The notes below the pieces were generated by a model, which had not been told where the DNA came from, did not search any database, and saw only the letters and a list, made by a program, of their open reading frames with translations. Made by a program: the position numbers and the translations under genes. Shown here piece after piece: positions 56,463 through 64,000 of a stretch of DNA of 64,000 nt. Numbering within the stretch: position 1 is the first letter of the stretch; each line of letters starts with the position of its first letter. The DNA is from Lysinibacillus pakistanensis (lineage in GTDB: Bacteria; Bacillota; Bacilli; Bacillales_A; Planococcaceae), in NCBI RefSeq assembly GCF_030123245.1, contig NZ_CP126101.1:2726501-2790500 (forward strand), written 5' to 3'.

Positions 56463-57181
56463 TTAGCAGCTACTGGTATTGGTCGTGCAACAGCGCTTGC
56501 TTTTGCACGTCGTGGTGCGAAAGTAGCAATAGGTGATGTTGATGAGCGTGCACAAGAAACAGTTGCGCTTATTCAACAGGATGGTGGAGAAAAGCTGCAT
56601 TTTTTAAAACAGATGTAACTAGCTCTGAGCAATTGAAATCACTTGTCCAAAAAACCGTAGAAACATTTGGTGGGTTACATCATGCTTTCAACAATGCAGG
56701 GGTTTTAAATAAACCAGCAAAATTTGTTGATATTGAAGAAGATGCATTTGAAAAAGTGATGGCAGTTGACGTAAAAGGCGTATTCTTCGCTGTGAAACAT
56801 GAACTTGAATACATGATTGCTAATGGTGGTGGTACAATTGTAAACACAGCATCAGTTGCTGGTTTAATTGCTGATCCAAATATGGCTCCATACGTTACAG
56901 CAAAACATGCAGTCACTGGTTTAACAAAAGCAGCCGCAATTGACCATGCTCAAAATGGTCTCCGAGTAAACGCTGTGGCACCTGGTTTAACAGAAACACC
57001 TATGACTCAAATGTGGAAAGACAATCCAGCAGTATGGGAAGAAGTTGTTTCTAACGTTCCTATGCATCGCTCTGCGAAACCAGAAGAAATCGCTGAAGTA
57101 GTAGTATTCCTTTCTTCAGACGCTGCAAGCTTCTGTAATGGTTATATTTATGCTGTAGATGGCGGTCAAGTTGCCCACTAG
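56463..57181 (+). pseudogene. Short-chain dehydrogenase, truncated and frameshifted
   Basis: The cofactor-binding part (AATGIGRATALAFARRGAKV, then IGDVDERAQETVALIQQD) lacks its first ~12 codons and runs in one frame to about 56593. There one A seems lost from the A-run in GGAGAAAAGCTGC. After that the frame changes and gives the rest: FFKTDVTSSEQLKSLV, FNNAGV, catalytic SVAGL ... YVTAKHA, and the C-terminal YAVDGGQVAH to 57181. Catalytic residues are preserved, so decay is recent. A TAG also interrupts the 5' side. Confidence 0.88.
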
Positions 57182-57201
57182 TATCGGGAATAATCAAAGT
57201 C

Positions 57202-57247
57202 AAAAAAATGATCAGGCTCAAAATTATTTGAGTACCTGATCATTTTT
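57202..57247. terminator. Bidirectional terminator, SDR/MocR genes
   Basis: AAAAATGATCAGG ... CCTGATCATTTTT with the inner sequence CTCAAAATTATTTGAGTA. The inner part nearly repeats that of the terminator at 45646. Confidence 0.88.
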
Positions 57248-57315
57248 CCTTGGTTCATGACATGATTAGCTTATCATAGGGTTCTAAACAGAATCTGAAC
57301 TAATATCTAATAGAT

Positions 57316-58758
57316 TTATTTTTTCATTTTTTGAACCGCTTCCTCTACACATTCATACAACTTTTCCAAGCCACTCTGTAATTCTTCATAGGTTCCATAG
57401 GCATAGGATAATCGGATATGATGGGCATCCTGTGGATCATAAATATAGCCAGGATTGATAAGGACTTGTCGATGTAATAGCTTGGTAAATAACTCTTTAT
57501 CAACAATGGGCTCATGAAACTTTAGCCAAATATAAAAGCCACCCTTTGGCTTGTTCCAGTTAGCCAAATGATTGAATTTTTCTTTTAAAATATTCTCTAC
57601 ATAATGTGCCCTTCGCTGTAATTTTTGGCGTAAGTCTTCAATATGCTTTTCATATTTACCGGATTGTAACCAATGTAAGACAATTTCCTGCGAGATGGCA
57701 CTTGAACCGTAATCTGTTTGCATCTTTATATCTGCTAACCGTTCAATCACTGTCGTAGGACCAATTAGCCAGCCTATACGAAGTCCAGGGCTTAATGTTT
57801 TCGAGACGCTTCCAATATAAAGGACTTGGCCGCTATCATCCATTGATTTTAGTGGAGGTGTTGCCGCTTCAAAGAGCAATTCATGATAAACGTCATCTTC
57901 AATAATAGGAATGCGAGACGCTTTACATGCTTCATAAAGTTGCCTTTTTTCGTGCGTTGTCCATACCTCACCAGTTGGATTGTTTAGCGTAGGAACAGCA
58001 TAATAGACTGCTTGTCTTTTTCTTTTTTGTTGAGCCAATGTTTGGGCAAGCTGTTCACCTCGATGGATAGCCATCATTTGCATACCCACTGACTGAAAGG
58101 GATGCACTGAATTTAAATAAGATGTTTGGTCCTGGAACACAATAGCACCCTGCTCAAGCAATCCAACAGCAATCAGCTGCAATGCCTGAAGTGCGCCTGA
58201 AACAATACAAATATTTTGAGGCTTCACATGGATGCCTCTTTTTTTCACATATTCACAAATTGCAGCTCGTAGCCTGTCATTACCTTGAGGTGATGAATAA
58301 CCTAACGCTTTCGGGTGCAAAGAAAGCTCCTTCAGTGATGCTTCAATATCAGCTGTTGGCAGTAGACTCGGTGCAGGCTCTCCAGTTCCCAAGCGAATGA
58401 CATCATTGCGCTGCTCATATTCATTGATTAATTGAATGGTGTGATAATTGGGCTTATGAAGACTGGTGTCTATATACTTTTGCCAATTTGGTTGTGTTTG
58501 TGTAATTAAAGAATGCCAGGAATTATCAGCTATATAAATACCTGAGCCAACCTTTGCCTCTAGTATGCCAGCTGACTTTAACTCCTCTAACGCCTGCTGA
58601 ACGGTACTACGATTGACTCCAAACTGCATCGCAAGCTGTCTTTGTGTTGGTAGCTTTGTTCCAGCCACCCAATCTCCTCGCTCAATATGTCCTGTAATCC
58701 ACTGGATAATTTGCTGCTGTAATGTCATTTCACCCTGTTTAGTAGGCCGCCAACTCAT
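57316..58758 (-). CDS. MocR/PdxR-type regulator
   Basis: 480 residues. GntR-type winged helix at the start (GTKLPTQRQLAMQFGVNRST, VQQALEELKSAGIL) joined to a fold-type-I aminotransferase domain with the PLP lysine in YIGSVSKTLSPGLRIGWL. Such proteins use PLP to sense an amino acid or PLP itself. Divergent from a LysE-type exporter with an operator-like inverted repeat between, so it probably controls that exporter. Confidence 0.92.
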   Translation of the reverse strand: MSWRPTKQGEMTLQQQIIQWITGHIERGDWVAGTKLPTQRQLAMQFGVNRSTVQQALEELKSAGILEAKVGSGIYIADNSWHSLITQTQPNWQKYIDTSLHKPNYHTIQLINEYEQRNDVIRLGTGEPAPSLLPTADIEASLKELSLHPKALGYSSPQGNDRLRAAICEYVKKRGIHVKPQNICIVSGALQALQLIAVGLLEQGAIVFQDQTSYLNSVHPFQSVGMQMMAIHRGEQLAQTLAQQKRKRQAVYYAVPTLNNPTGEVWTTHEKRQLYEACKASRIPIIEDDVYHELLFEAATPPLKSMDDSGQVLYIGSVSKTLSPGLRIGWLIGPTTVIERLADIKMQTDYGSSAISQEIVLHWLQSGKYEKHIEDLRQKLQRRAHYVENILKEKFNHLANWNKPKGGFYIWLKFHEPIVDKELFTKLLHRQVLINPGYIYDPQDAHHIRLSYAYGTYEELQSGLEKLYECVEEAVQKMKK

Positions 58759-58780
58759 TCATATCACCTCAAGCCCTTAA

Positions 58781-58808
58781 AATTGGGTGGTAAAAAAACC
58801 ATCCAATT
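58781..58808. promoter_or_regulatory. MocR operator candidate
   Basis: AATTGGGTGGT (58781-58791) and ACCATCCAATT (58798-58808) form an inverted repeat with one mismatch. A further half-site-like CCAATTGG overlaps the right arm. It lies between the divergent starts. Confidence 0.65.
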
Positions 58809-58863
58809 GGTCGTTTTCTTTTAGTTATAACATAACTAGAATGGTTAATGAAAGGAGTGAATT

Positions 58864-59469
58864 TTGTTGGAAGCATTTTTTCATGGAATGATTTTAGCTT
58901 TTGGACTTATTTTGCCATTAGGCGTACAAAATGTCTTTGTCTTTTCACAGGGTGCAACACAACCACATCTAGTTCGAGCCTTACCTGCGAGCATCACAGC
59001 TGCCATATGTGATACGCTTCTGATTCTCCTTGCAGTATTCGGTTTGTCTATCATCGTATTGCAGTTTGCCTGGCTACGTCTTGCCTTAATGACGGTTGGT
59101 ATCCTTTTCTTACTTTATATGGGCTACACCATATGGCGGTCCAGCCCAGCAACAGCTAATAATAACGAAGCACTTCCTGTAAAAAAACAAATTTTATTCG
59201 CGCTCTCTGTCTCGCTTTTAAATCCACATGCCATTTTAGACACAATCGGTGTGATTGGAACAAGTGCTTTAAAATATAGTGGCACGGATCAAATATTGTT
59301 CACCGCTGCATGTGTAGTAATCTCTTGGCTATGGTTTTTCGGTCTTACCATCGCCGGAGCCTCTTTCAAAAAACTAGATAGCTCTGGAAAACTAATGAAC
59401 ATTTTTAATAAATGTTCTGCTATCTTTATTTGGGCTACTGCTCTTTATCTTATTAATGGCTTATTGTAA
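58864..59469 (+). CDS. LysE/ArgO-family amino acid exporter
   Basis: About 201 residues, six membrane segments. The N-terminus FHGMILAFGLILPLGVQNVF with the QNVF motif is typical of the LysE/ArgO group of arginine/lysine exporters, and the second half has LLNPHAILDTIG. Start TTG 58864 or 58867, with AAAGGAGTG. Substrate not determined. Probably induced through the MocR regulator. Confidence 0.88.
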   Translation: MLEAFFHGMILAFGLILPLGVQNVFVFSQGATQPHLVRALPASITAAICDTLLILLAVFGLSIIVLQFAWLRLALMTVGILFLLYMGYTIWRSSPATANNNEALPVKKQILFALSVSLLNPHAILDTIGVIGTSALKYSGTDQILFTAACVVISWLWFFGLTIAGASFKKLDSSGKLMNIFNKCSAIFIWATALYLINGLL

Positions 59470-59478
59470 TTTTTTACA

Positions 59479-59525
59479 AAAAAACGCTCAGGATCCCTAA
59501 TATATTGGTTACCTGAGCGTTTTCA
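59479..59525 (+). terminator. Terminator of lysE-type gene
   Basis: AAAACGCTCAGG (59481-59492) and CCTGAGCGTTTT (59512-59523). The right arm plus tail (CCTGAGCGTTTTCAAGGG) looks like a unit of the array that follows. Confidence 0.88.
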
Positions 59526-59555
59526 AGGGTTGCTAGAGTGCTTTTTTTTTGGGGA

Positions 59556-59891
59556 CCTGAGCAGTTTTCGGGTTAACCCGAGCGCTTTTCCTTGAGATCC
59601 GAGCAGTTTTTGGGTTAACCCGAGCGCTTTTCCCGGCAATCTGAGCGGATTCCGGGATTACCCGAGCTCTTTTCCTTGCGACCTGAGCGGATTCCGGGAT
59701 TACCCGAGCACTTTTCCTTGCGACCTGAGCAGTTTTCGGGCCTACCCGAGCGCTTTTCCCGGCGACCTGAGCGGATTCCGGGATTACCCGAGCGCTTTTC
59801 CTTGAGACCCGAGCAGTTTTCAGGCTTACCCGAGCACTTTTACCAGCGACCTGAGCGGATTCCGGGATTACCTGAGCTCTTTCTCTGACGA
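59556..59891 (+). repeat. 16 x 21-bp tandem array (8 x 42-bp higher order)
   Basis: Sixteen units of exactly 21 bp from 59556 to 59891, core YCYGAGCNNTTTYC. Two alternating unit types (CCTGAGCGGATTCCGGGATT and CCCGAGCGCTTTTCC...) give a 42-bp higher-order period starting at 59554, 59596, 59638, 59680, 59722, 59764, 59806 and 59848. Because 42 is divisible by three, long frames are open through it; they have no ribosome site. Located between converging genes. Confidence 0.95.
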
Positions 59892-59907
59892 CCGAGTAAT
59901 ATCTGGA

Positions 59908-62900
59908 CTAAAGATTATTAAAATAAACGGTAAACTTTTCATCAAACAAATCTGTTTCGATATAGCGTTCACTTTGACCATTACTCACATAATCAATATC
60001 ATGCAACAACACATTTGCTTTTAATAATGCTTCGTGTTGCTGGATAATAGACGTTACTTTAGTATTCCCAGCAATTGATATCGAAACATACTGCTCAACA
60101 GGGAGTTTCCATTTTTTACGTGTGTCTTGGATTGTTCGGATTAATTCTCTTATTTGACCTTCTTCCAATAAGCTTGCTGTGAGATGAACATTCATAAGGA
60201 TTCGACATGAGGCATCTTCAGCTATAATATATTGATCTTTTACGATGGATTCCATTAACACATGTGCCTTTAACAATGTTAGCTGTTCTCCGTCAATCGT
60301 AATAATTACCTCATCCGTTTGCTGTAATTCACATTTCTCCTGATCATTTAAATTCATGACGTAATCTTTTACTTTATTCACTTTTGCTCCAAACACAGCC
60401 CCTGCTGTTTTAAAGTTCAGTTTATAATGAACTGTTTCATATGCTGAAAAATCATTTGTCCATAAACATTCTTTCATATTTAGTTCGTCTTTCACAAGCT
60501 CGCAATACGGCTGAAAATCTGTTAATTCTCCATCAACTGAGACAATGATTTCGCTTAATGGCTGCTTGACCTTAATCCCCTGACTATTACGAACGCTCCG
60601 CCCTAATTCTACGATTGTTAAAATAGTTTGCATTTCTTTTTCGAGCTTCGCATTAACGAGTGCTTCATTATATTTTGGGTAGTCTTGTAAATGCACGCTC
60701 TCCCCACATAATTGTCGATACAAATCCTCTGTAATAAATGGTGTGAATGGTGCTAATAATTGACAAATTGTTGTTAGTAGCTCATACAGTGTACTAAATG
60801 CTCCCCGTTTGTCCTCTGACAGCCCATTTGCCCAAAATCTTGCCCGTGAACGTCGGATATACCAATTACTTAGCTCTTCCACAAGCTTTCCGATTTCACG
60901 TGTTGCCTGTGTAAATTGAAAATCGTCCATACATTTTGTCACAACTTGAATTGTATGATGTAAGCGAGACAATATCCAATGATCTAATTTTGTACGTGAG
61001 CCTGTATTGTTTGCATCGTACTCAAAGCCATCGATCTCTGCGTATAACTGATAAAATTTAAATGTATTATCCAATGTATCGACTAATTTTGATTTCGCAT
61101 CCATAACAATTTTTTTTGAAAAGCGTTTTGGATTCCAGGGTGAACTGTCGACTAAAAATGACCATCGCAAAGCATCTGCTCCATATTGCTCAATTAATTC
61201 AACTGGCTCTAATGCATTTCCTTTACTTTTCGACATTTTCTGTCCGTGCTCATCTAAAACATGACCCAAGGAAAGAACTTTTTTATAAGGTGCCTTTCCT
61301 GTAAATAAAGTTGAAACCGCTAATAGACTATAGAAAAAGCCTCGAGTTTGATCGATACCTTCGATGACCACATCAGCAGGAAATTGATTGTTAAAAGTAG
61401 CAGGGTTTTCAAAAGGATAATGCTGCTGTGCAAATGGCATTGACCCACTATCAAACCAAACATCAATGACTTCAGGTGTGCGTTCCATCTCACCCTTACA
61501 TTTTGGACAACTACAAATAACCTCGTCGATATATGGCTTATGAAGCTCGACATCCTGTAAAGTCCCCTTTGCTAACTTCTTCAAGGCAGGAATACTATTT
61601 GGTGCTTCTTCATGACCACAATCTTGACAAATCCATACATTAAGAGGTGTGCCCCAATAGCGATTACGGCTAATATTCCAGTCCACTAAGTTTTCTAAGA
61701 AATTTCCGAATCTGCCATGTTTAATATGCTCTGGATACCATGTGACTTGCTCATTATTTTCTAAAATCTTTTCTTTTAATGCTGACATTTTGATAAACCA
61801 GCTATCTGTTGCATAATAAAGCAAAGGTGAATCACAGCGCCAGCAATGAGGATAGCTATGTTCATATTTTTCCTTATCAAACAATAGCTCCTTTTTAGCT
61901 AGCATTTTAATAATGTCGACATCGCATTCTTTGACAAATTTACCGACTAGCTCTGGCACCTCTTCTGTATAACAACCTTTTCCATCCACAACATTGACAA
62001 ATGACAGACCATTTTGCTGAACTGCTTTATAGTCGTCTTCTCCATAAGCAGGTGCTATATGCACGATACCTGTTCCACTATGCTCCGTCACATAATCGGC
62101 TAGTACAACAATATGCCCTTTCTCAACTGTAACGTATGAAAAAGGTGGAATGTAGGACACACCCTCAAATTCATGACCAAAATGCTCACTTAGCACTTCT
62201 ACAGGCTCAGCAAAAACTTTGCTGACAAGCGATTTTGCTAGAATATACACCTTTTCTTCCTGCTTTACACGTACATACGTAAGTTTTGGGTTCATCGCCA
62301 ATGCAACATTAGCAGGCAATGTCCACGGTGTTGTTGTCCAACCAAGAAAATATTCATCCTTCCCCTTAATTTTAAACATCGCAGTTACAGATAAATCCTT
62401 TACATCTTTATAGCCCTGTGCCACTTCATGAGAGCTTAACGATGTTTGACAACTAGGGCAATATGGCGACACGCGATGACCTTTATATAAAAGCTTTTCC
62501 TTGTGTACATGGCTTAAAATATGCCATATGGATTCGATATAGTCATTACTTAGTGTTAAATAGGGATCATCCATATCAATCCAATAACCTAGTTGCTCTG
62601 TAAAGGACCGCCATTTCTTTTCATAAGTAAAGACACTTCCCTTACATTCCTGAATAAATTGTTCAACACCATATTTCTCAATTTCTTGTTTCCCAGAGAT
62701 ACCTAGCTTTTTTTCTACCCCTAATTCTACAGGTAAACCATGTGTATCCCATCCCGCTTTACGTTCAACGAAATAGCCCTGCATGGTTTTATAGCGAGCA
62801 ACGACATCTTTAATCGTTCTACCAAAGGCGTGACCTACATGGGGTAATCCATTAGCTGTTGGTGGCCCTTCGTAAAATACAAATGGCTTATTGCCAGAAC

Positions 62901-63000
62901 GATTTGCAACAGTAGCCTGGAATGTCCCTTCTTGCTCCCATAATGCACGAACCCTTAATTCCCTTTCAACAGTTGTTTCTTTTTTCTCTTCCACCTGCAT
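59908..63000 (-). CDS. ileS: Isoleucyl-tRNA synthetase, IleS2 type
   Basis: About 1030-residue class I synthetase. HIGH box as HVGH (PPTANGLPHVGHAFGRT), KMSKS in HGQKMSKSKGNALEP, editing domain with HIAPAYGEDD, and tRNA-binding C-terminus with zinc-type cysteines (CSCPKCKG). The pattern (YEGPPTANG, FVERKAGWDTHGLP, RSFTEQLGYWIDMDDPY) is that of eukaryote-like type 2 IleS, a group known for low mupirocin sensitivity. ATG 63000 has a perfect AGGAGGAAT; the longer frame to 63120 runs through the T-box leader. Confidence 0.94.
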   Translation of the reverse strand: MQVEEKKETTVERELRVRALWEQEGTFQATVANRSGNKPFVFYEGPPTANGLPHVGHAFGRTIKDVVARYKTMQGYFVERKAGWDTHGLPVELGVEKKLGISGKQEIEKYGVEQFIQECKGSVFTYEKKWRSFTEQLGYWIDMDDPYLTLSNDYIESIWHILSHVHKEKLLYKGHRVSPYCPSCQTSLSSHEVAQGYKDVKDLSVTAMFKIKGKDEYFLGWTTTPWTLPANVALAMNPKLTYVRVKQEEKVYILAKSLVSKVFAEPVEVLSEHFGHEFEGVSYIPPFSYVTVEKGHIVVLADYVTEHSGTGIVHIAPAYGEDDYKAVQQNGLSFVNVVDGKGCYTEEVPELVGKFVKECDVDIIKMLAKKELLFDKEKYEHSYPHCWRCDSPLLYYATDSWFIKMSALKEKILENNEQVTWYPEHIKHGRFGNFLENLVDWNISRNRYWGTPLNVWICQDCGHEEAPNSIPALKKLAKGTLQDVELHKPYIDEVICSCPKCKGEMERTPEVIDVWFDSGSMPFAQQHYPFENPATFNNQFPADVVIEGIDQTRGFFYSLLAVSTLFTGKAPYKKVLSLGHVLDEHGQKMSKSKGNALEPVELIEQYGADALRWSFLVDSSPWNPKRFSKKIVMDAKSKLVDTLDNTFKFYQLYAEIDGFEYDANNTGSRTKLDHWILSRLHHTIQVVTKCMDDFQFTQATREIGKLVEELSNWYIRRSRARFWANGLSEDKRGAFSTLYELLTTICQLLAPFTPFITEDLYRQLCGESVHLQDYPKYNEALVNAKLEKEMQTILTIVELGRSVRNSQGIKVKQPLSEIIVSVDGELTDFQPYCELVKDELNMKECLWTNDFSAYETVHYKLNFKTAGAVFGAKVNKVKDYVMNLNDQEKCELQQTDEVIITIDGEQLTLLKAHVLMESIVKDQYIIAEDASCRILMNVHLTASLLEEGQIRELIRTIQDTRKKWKLPVEQYVSISIAGNTKVTSIIQQHEALLKANVLLHDIDYVSNGQSERYIETDLFDEKFTVYFNNL

Positions 63001-63041
63001 ATGAATTCCTCCTATACAATCCATTTGTATAAAAGGCATAC

Positions 63042-63310
63042 AAAAAACCCCGTCCCAAGCAAGGGACGGGGTTAACCGCGAATACCACCCTAATTCTATT
63101 GATACATCGTTCAATAGCACTCAGCAACGTACAATCATACGTGTTCTTTTTAACGGTAGACACCCGGATTAACCTACTATGTTCGGCCAATCTTCTCAGA
63201 GAGGATTTTCATGTAACACTTGCACACCGACTTTCACCATAAATGTCGGCTCTCTGTAGAACATAATGAAACATTACTCTTTCTCATCAACGAATTTGTA
63301 TGCTTTTATT
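63042..63310 (-). promoter_or_regulatory. T-box leader (isoleucine) of ileS
   Basis: On the minus strand: stem I around GAGAGCCGAC ... GTCGG with the specifier region GAAAATCCTCTCTGAG, where ATC is an Ile codon; the T-box AGGGTGGTATTCGCGG at 63075-63092; and the terminator CCCCGTCCCTTGCTTGGGACGGGG followed by T-run at 63042-63074, here quoted as arms CCCCGTCC and GGACGGGG. Uncharged tRNA-Ile should permit read-through. Confidence 0.93.
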
Positions 63311-63317
63311 GTCATTC

Positions 63318-63346
63318 ATCTTAACAAAGTAATTTTTGACTGTCAA
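63318..63346 (-). promoter_or_regulatory. Promoter of ileS
   Basis: Minus strand TTGACA (63341-63346), 17 bases, TAAGAT (63318-63323), directly before the T-box leader. Confidence 0.7.
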
Positions 63347-63359
63347 CAATTTCAAAATC

Positions 63360-63702
63360 CTTAGAATGCATTTAGACATACCCCAATGCTTGCTATAAAG
63401 TACTGTATGCTGGGGTTTGCTACTTGTTTGGATAAAAAAGCTTTTTAAAAATGTTTTACAATTAAATAATAATATTCTGTGATGCTGCTCATCAAGCTGT
63501 GCCTGCCTTTCTGATAAAGGGGTTGGAATTTGTTGTAAATTAAGATCATTCACGGCAAAAACGGGGCTACTAGCCTTTAAATTAGTTCCTCTCTCAGCAT
63601 ACTATCTAATCTGCTAATATGTATTATCATTGATTGTATAAGTTGGGCATGCTCCTCCGATTGCTTTATTTTCCAACCATTTTTTATAGCCTTAATTTCT
63701 CA
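63360..63702. other. gap with terminator-like hairpin and remnants
   Basis: A hairpin ACCCCAATGC ... GCTGGGGT lies at 63379-63416. On the minus strand two short coding-like stretches without starts are seen: IPTPLSERQAQLDEQHHRIL (about 63480-63540) and WKIKQSEEHAQLIQSMIIHI (about 63610-63680). I recognise neither; they may be debris of one decayed gene. Confidence 0.3.
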
Positions 63703-64000
63703 TTATTCTTGATTCAAATGCCATAAATTTTTTAATGGTATATCTGCTAATTTATAACCATATTTCTGTAACAACAATCGATCTACTGCAATTTCAGGTT
63801 GCTCCAAATAAAATTTAACGACTACGTTACAATGGGCAAGTGCTAAATGATCTGTGAAACGCTTAACATAATCATCTAAAACTTCTATATGTTCCTCTTT
63901 TACGCTGATTTCAGAAAAAATGCTCACTGATACATAGTTTGTCCGTTGAATATCTTCATCAATGATAGCATCTGGCAAATCTAATTCCTCAATTGACGCC
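63703..64000 (-). CDS. Partial unknown protein, runs off right edge
   Basis: The last ~98 codons of a minus-strand gene whose start lies beyond the window. Visible: LDLPDAIIDEDIQRTNYVSV, SVKEEHIEVLDDYVKRF, HLALAHCNVVVKFYLEQP, QKYGYKLADIPLKNLWHL. Soluble, mixed alpha/beta. I do not recognise the family. The frame is open to the edge without a start, so the coordinate at 64000 is not a gene end. Confidence 0.55.
   Translation of the reverse strand, partial: ASIEELDLPDAIIDEDIQRTNYVSVSIFSEISVKEEHIEVLDDYVKRFTDHLALAHCNVVVKFYLEQPEIAVDRLLLQKYGYKLADIPLKNLWHLNQE

Noticed and set aside
59676..59888. 70-codon frame in the 21-bp array
   Set aside because: Pure repeat translation, no ribosome site; open because 21 and 42 are multiples of three.
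63287..63553. 88-codon minus-strand frame right of the T-box
   Set aside because: It runs through a terminator-like hairpin and the ileS promoter, and has no ribosome site. At most a remnant.

Overview
The window reads as chromosomal DNA of a low-GC, endospore-forming Bacillales bacterium, most likely Lysinibacillus or a close relative. The basis is AT-rich codon use, strong AGGAGG-type ribosome sites, the divergent parE-parC / plsY-yneR block, a complete gerA-type germinant receptor operon, meso-diaminopimelate dehydrogenase, a CYP102A-type fused P450, and classic Firmicutes leaders (TPP, SAM-I and T-box). The genus is an inference from gene content; no 16S rRNA or other marker was available. 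No rRNA, tRNA, CRISPR array, prophage or intact insertion sequence was seen.

Layout. 0-2.4 kb: end of an arsenic operon (arsD, arsA, a HesB-like gene). 2.4-9 kb: a decayed stretch. It holds a 3' remnant of dnaE, a broken FadR-type regulator with a well-preserved operator, intact accDA, several short repeat arrays, a GNAT remnant, an orphan sdpRI immunity operon and a 3' remnant of an arsenite/bile-acid-family permease. 8.9-10 kb: a three-gene DUF2089/SHOCT-like operon. 10.3-15.8 kb: a Sco lipoprotein and two tandem copies of a DUF485 plus acetate-type symporter pair. 15.8-19.9 kb: a TPP-riboswitch-controlled pyrimidine/thiamine ABC transporter operon ending in a TatD-type hydrolase. 19.9-21.7 kb: an ECF sigma factor with a membrane anti-sigma candidate. 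21.8-28 kb: topoisomerase IV, PlsY and YneR. 28.1-32.5 kb: a germinant receptor operon in the order A-C-D-B, with an unusual Asn-rich tail on the B subunit. 32.5-36.4 kb: TetR regulator and CYP102A. 36.6-37.8 kb: metA under a SAM riboswitch. 38-41.7 kb: GIY-YIG protein, divergent TrmB/TSUP pair, and a serine-hydrolase of beta-lactamase fold. 42.5-44.3 kb: panF-yhdT. 44.4-46 kb: DJ-1-type protein, a Tyr/Pro-rich small protein and a broken PepSY gene. 46.3-49.7 kb: chemoreceptor and a second ECF sigma/anti-sigma pair. 49.8-51.8 kb: alpha/beta hydrolase and ddh. 52-57.2 kb: a small unknown protein, divergent Crp-type regulator and MFS transporter, an oxalate-decarboxylase-family bicupin, a GNAT gene fused onto a truncated SDR pseudogene. 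57.3-59.5 kb: divergent MocR regulator and LysE exporter. 59.9-63.3 kb: an IleS of the eukaryote-like type under an Ile T-box.

The most unusual signal is not a gene. At least five intergenic gaps carry short tandem arrays with a period of exactly 20 or 21 bp (about two helical turns), each with its own locus-specific sequence. Two more gaps carry 36-bp and 34-35-bp arrays. The largest is 16 x 21 bp, between lysE and ileS, and its unit resembles the 3' arm and T-tract of the terminator next to it. Arrays of this kind could reflect a common mechanism of intergenic growth, or a DNA-phasing or transcript-end function; I know of no described system that matches. Several genes in the window are visibly decaying (dnaE 3' end, FadR-type regulator, SDR, PepSY, permease, GNAT), and the accDA block looks like a moved or duplicated segment.
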